From: Bacteroidetes bacterium QS_8_64_10
GTDB taxonomy: Bacteria > Bacteroidota > Rhodothermia > Rhodothermales > Salinibacteraceae
DNA length: 14,961 nucleotides
Direction: 5' to 3'
Assembly: GCA_003022505.1 (NCBI GenBank)
Contig: PXTQ01000072.1
Location: 1 to 14,961, forward strand
The notes beneath the pieces were generated by a model. It made no database searches. It saw only the letters and a program-made list of their open reading frames with translations, and had not been told where the DNA came from. Position numbers and translations under genes: made by a program. Below, one piece after another: positions 13,494 to 14,961 of the stretch (position 1 is its first letter; the number at the start of each line of letters is the position of its first letter).

Positions 13494-13936
13494 AGCAGAT
13501 CGAGCTTATTGATAACGCCCGCTCGAAAAGCCACATCGACGACCTGGACAGCCTGGAGCAGAAGCAGCGCTATCTGATGCGCTTCTGGCAGCGCCGCGAT
13601 CCGAAACCGAACACGGCGCGCAACGAACGGCGGCAGCGCTTTATGCAGCAGGTGCAGTACGCCAACCAGCGGTACAGCACGAACTTTGCGGAAGGCTGGA
13701 ACACGGACCGCGGGCGCGCACTGCTCCAGTACGGGCGGCCCTCCGAGATTGAGCCGCACCTCTACGACAAGGACAAGGCTCCGCACGAAATCTGGATCTA
13801 CGACAACATTCGCGGCGAGGGACGGTCGCGCTTCGTCTTCGCTGACCGAAAGGGCTACGGGCGCTTCGAGCTGATCCACTCGACCGTCTCCGGCGAGACG
13901 AGCATGCCGAACTGGAAGCAGATCCTGCAGCAGTAG
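13433..13936 (+). CDS. GWxTD domain, C-terminal part of the same gene
   Basis: This continues the preceding gene. It carries SPFAALSTEETNTELKQIELI, the helix LEQKQRYLMRFWQRRDPKPNT, NERRQRFMQQVQYANQRYST, then the signature GWNTD (13694-13708) in EGWNTDRGRALLQYGRP, and ends with IWIYDNI..GEGRSRFVFADRKGYGRFELIHST. The ATG at 13433 is probably a normal internal codon and not a start, because the domain has no signal peptide of its own and the preceding part has one. The two frames overlap by 61 bases. The two parts together would make about 460 residues. Confidence 0.82.
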   Translation: MSFESSPFAALSTEETNTELKQIELIDNARSKSHIDDLDSLEQKQRYLMRFWQRRDPKPNTARNERRQRFMQQVQYANQRYSTNFAEGWNTDRGRALLQYGRPSEIEPHLYDKDKAPHEIWIYDNIRGEGRSRFVFADRKGYGRFELIHSTVSGETSMPNWKQILQQ

Positions 13937-13968
13937 CACGTTCGTCGTCACGTCTATCAAGTTCATCA

Positions 13969-14035
13969 AGTCGCACGTCAGATCATAATCTTGCCGGACT
14001 TGAAGGGCGCGAAGGACGTGCTGACGTGAACGACT
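13969..14035 (+). repeat. Inverted repeat between the GWxTD gene and asnS
   Basis: AGTCGCACGTCAG (13969-13981) pairs with CTGACGTGAACGACT (14021-14035): 13 pairs with a 2-base bulge and a 39-base loop. There is no T-run, so it is not a standard terminator. It may be a leader hairpin of the asnS transcript or chance in a region rich in CACGT words. Confidence 0.35.
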
Positions 14036-14085
14036 GAGAAAATACGTGCGACTCTCCCCGACCTGCGTCCTGCAAAACGCCCCTG

Positions 14086-14117
14086 AACACCCAAACACTC
14101 AAACCCCCAAACCAACC
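14086..14117 (+). repeat. Octamer repeat forming the asnS leader
   Basis: Four consecutive 8-mers: AACACCCA, AACACTCA, AACCCCCA and AACCAACC. The run ends one base before the GTG start codon. It contains no G, so no Shine-Dalgarno is possible in the normal position. Confidence 0.65.
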
Positions 14118-14118
14118 T

Positions 14119-14961
14119 GTGCCCGACGACGACCTCACCGCTATCCGTGCGCTCTCCGACCACGAAGACGAAACCGTCACCCTCGGCGGCTGGCTCTACA
14201 ACAAGCGCGACTCGAAGAATCTGTATTTTTTGATCCTGCGCGACGGCAGCGGCCTCGTGCAGTGCGTCGTGAGCAAATCCGACGTAGACGACGCCGCATG
14301 GCAGGCCGCTGATGACGTGAGTCAGGAGACGGCGCTCCGCGTCCGGGGCACCGTCAGCGCCGACGAGCGCGCACCCGGCGGCTACGAGCTTCAGACCGAG
14401 CGCGTCGAGCAGATCGGGGCGAGCGACGATTACCCCATCACGCCGAAGGAGCACGAGCAGTGGGCCGTCCTGCGCATCCGCAACGCCGTCAAGATGGCGA
14501 TCCATGACTTTTATCAAGAGCGCGGCTTCATCCAGACCGACGCCCCCATCCTGACGGGCAACGCCGTGGAAGGCACCTCCACGCTCTTCGAGTTGGATTA
14601 CTTCGAGGACAAAAAGGCCTACCTCACGCAGAGCGGGCAGCTGCACGGCGAGGCGATGGCAATGGCGCACGGTAAAATTTATACCTGCGGGCCGACGTTC
14701 CGCGCCGAGAAATCCAAGACACGCCGCCACCTGACGGAGTTCTGGATGATCGAGCCGGAGATGGCGTTCTTCAATCTGGCGATGAACATGGACCTCGCGG
14801 AGGACTTCGTGGCGCACCTCGCGCAGGCCGTGCTCGACGAGTGCGAGGAGGAGCTGTCGGCCCTGGAGCGCAACACCGCGCCGCTCGAAGCCGCCGCCTC
14901 TGGCGACTACCCGCGCCTCAGCTACACCGAGGCGGTGAAGCTGCTCAAAAGCGACGAGACG
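14119..14961 (+). CDS. asnS: Asparaginyl-tRNA synthetase, N-terminal 281 codons (cut by window edge)
   Basis: Class II aminoacyl-tRNA synthetase that charges tRNA-Asn in the cytoplasm. The frame starts at GTG 14119 and stays open to the edge. The N-terminal OB-fold for anticodon binding is visible (TVTLGGWLYNKRDSKNLYFL, then LRDGSGLVQCVV). The catalytic domain follows: RNAVKMAIHDFYQERGFIQTDAPIL and EGTSTLFELDYF, LTQSGQLHGE, and motif 2 FRAEKSKTRRHLTEFWMIEPE, which is diagnostic for AsnRS. One segment is missing in frame: after ITPKEH (His112) family members continue with about 20 residues that include a conserved HLWLRS/HLRLR element, whereas here EQWAVLRIRNAV follows at once. An essential enzyme without this segment would probably not work, so an assembly fault or a second copy should be considered. 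The GTG lies right after the octamer repeat; no other in-frame start fits the OB-fold. Confidence 0.9.
   Translation, partial: MPDDDLTAIRALSDHEDETVTLGGWLYNKRDSKNLYFLILRDGSGLVQCVVSKSDVDDAAWQAADDVSQETALRVRGTVSADERAPGGYELQTERVEQIGASDDYPITPKEHEQWAVLRIRNAVKMAIHDFYQERGFIQTDAPILTGNAVEGTSTLFELDYFEDKKAYLTQSGQLHGEAMAMAHGKIYTCGPTFRAEKSKTRRHLTEFWMIEPEMAFFNLAMNMDLAEDFVAHLAQAVLDECEEELSALERNTAPLEAAASGDYPRLSYTEAVKLLKSDET

Noticed and set aside
13978..14817. 279-codon frame antisense to asnS
   Set aside because: The plus strand carries unmistakable AsnRS motifs over the same bases.

Overview
The window is GC-rich chromosomal DNA. It most likely comes from a member of the Rhodothermota or another Bacteroidota relative, such as a Salinibacter-like organism. 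This is inferred from a BtuB/BtuG-like pair, a secreted GWxTD-domain protein, a promoter that also fits the Bacteroidota TTTG / TAnnTTTG pattern, and several start codons without a clear Shine-Dalgarno. No species can be fixed from the sequence alone.

Layout. Positions 1-429 (minus) hold the N-terminus of a PAP2-like membrane protein cut by the window edge. Divergent from it, a promoter (about 470-499) leads into a cobalamin riboswitch (523-798) and an intrinsic terminator (895-930). These precede a BtuB-like TonB-dependent receptor (933-2954) and a BtuG/YncE-like beta-propeller lipoprotein (3145-4232) that is frameshifted. Together they look like a vitamin B12 capture and uptake locus. On the minus strand, 8251 down to 4441, lies a tripartite export operon: a TolC-like outer-membrane protein (broken), an HlyD/MacA-like adaptor, and a MacB/LolD-type ATPase. 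No membrane permease gene is present.

The stretch 8252-9788 is nearly gene-free. It carries tRNA-Ser(UGA), tRNA-Arg(CCG), paired GTAC-containing direct repeats and a 42-residue remnant resembling a tyrosine-recombinase C-terminus, and looks like the scar of a tRNA-targeted element. It is followed by a small SnoaL/NTF2-like protein (9789-10142). An ECF sigma factor and a zinc-finger anti-sigma-like protein (11328-10378, minus) diverge from a UbiA-like membrane protein (11499-12371). A GWxTD protein (12543-13936, broken) and the start of an asparaginyl-tRNA synthetase (14119 to the edge) close the window.

The most unusual content lies between and across the genes. (1) The riboswitch has a 70-nt hairpin built of 7-mers inserted in its P5 loop. 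(2) Six short palindromes share the plan AGACG-arm, about 3-nt loop, complementary arm-CGTCT, TACGG, and their arms change together between copies. Two of them sit over the N-termini of btuB and the btuG-like gene. (3) Tandem 7- or 8-mer repeats form the leaders of the adaptor and asnS genes. (4) Four genes (btuG-like, tolC-like, GWxTD, asnS) each appear to lack an internal segment while the rest of the coding sequence is clean. This points to assembly error or a strong tendency to short deletions.
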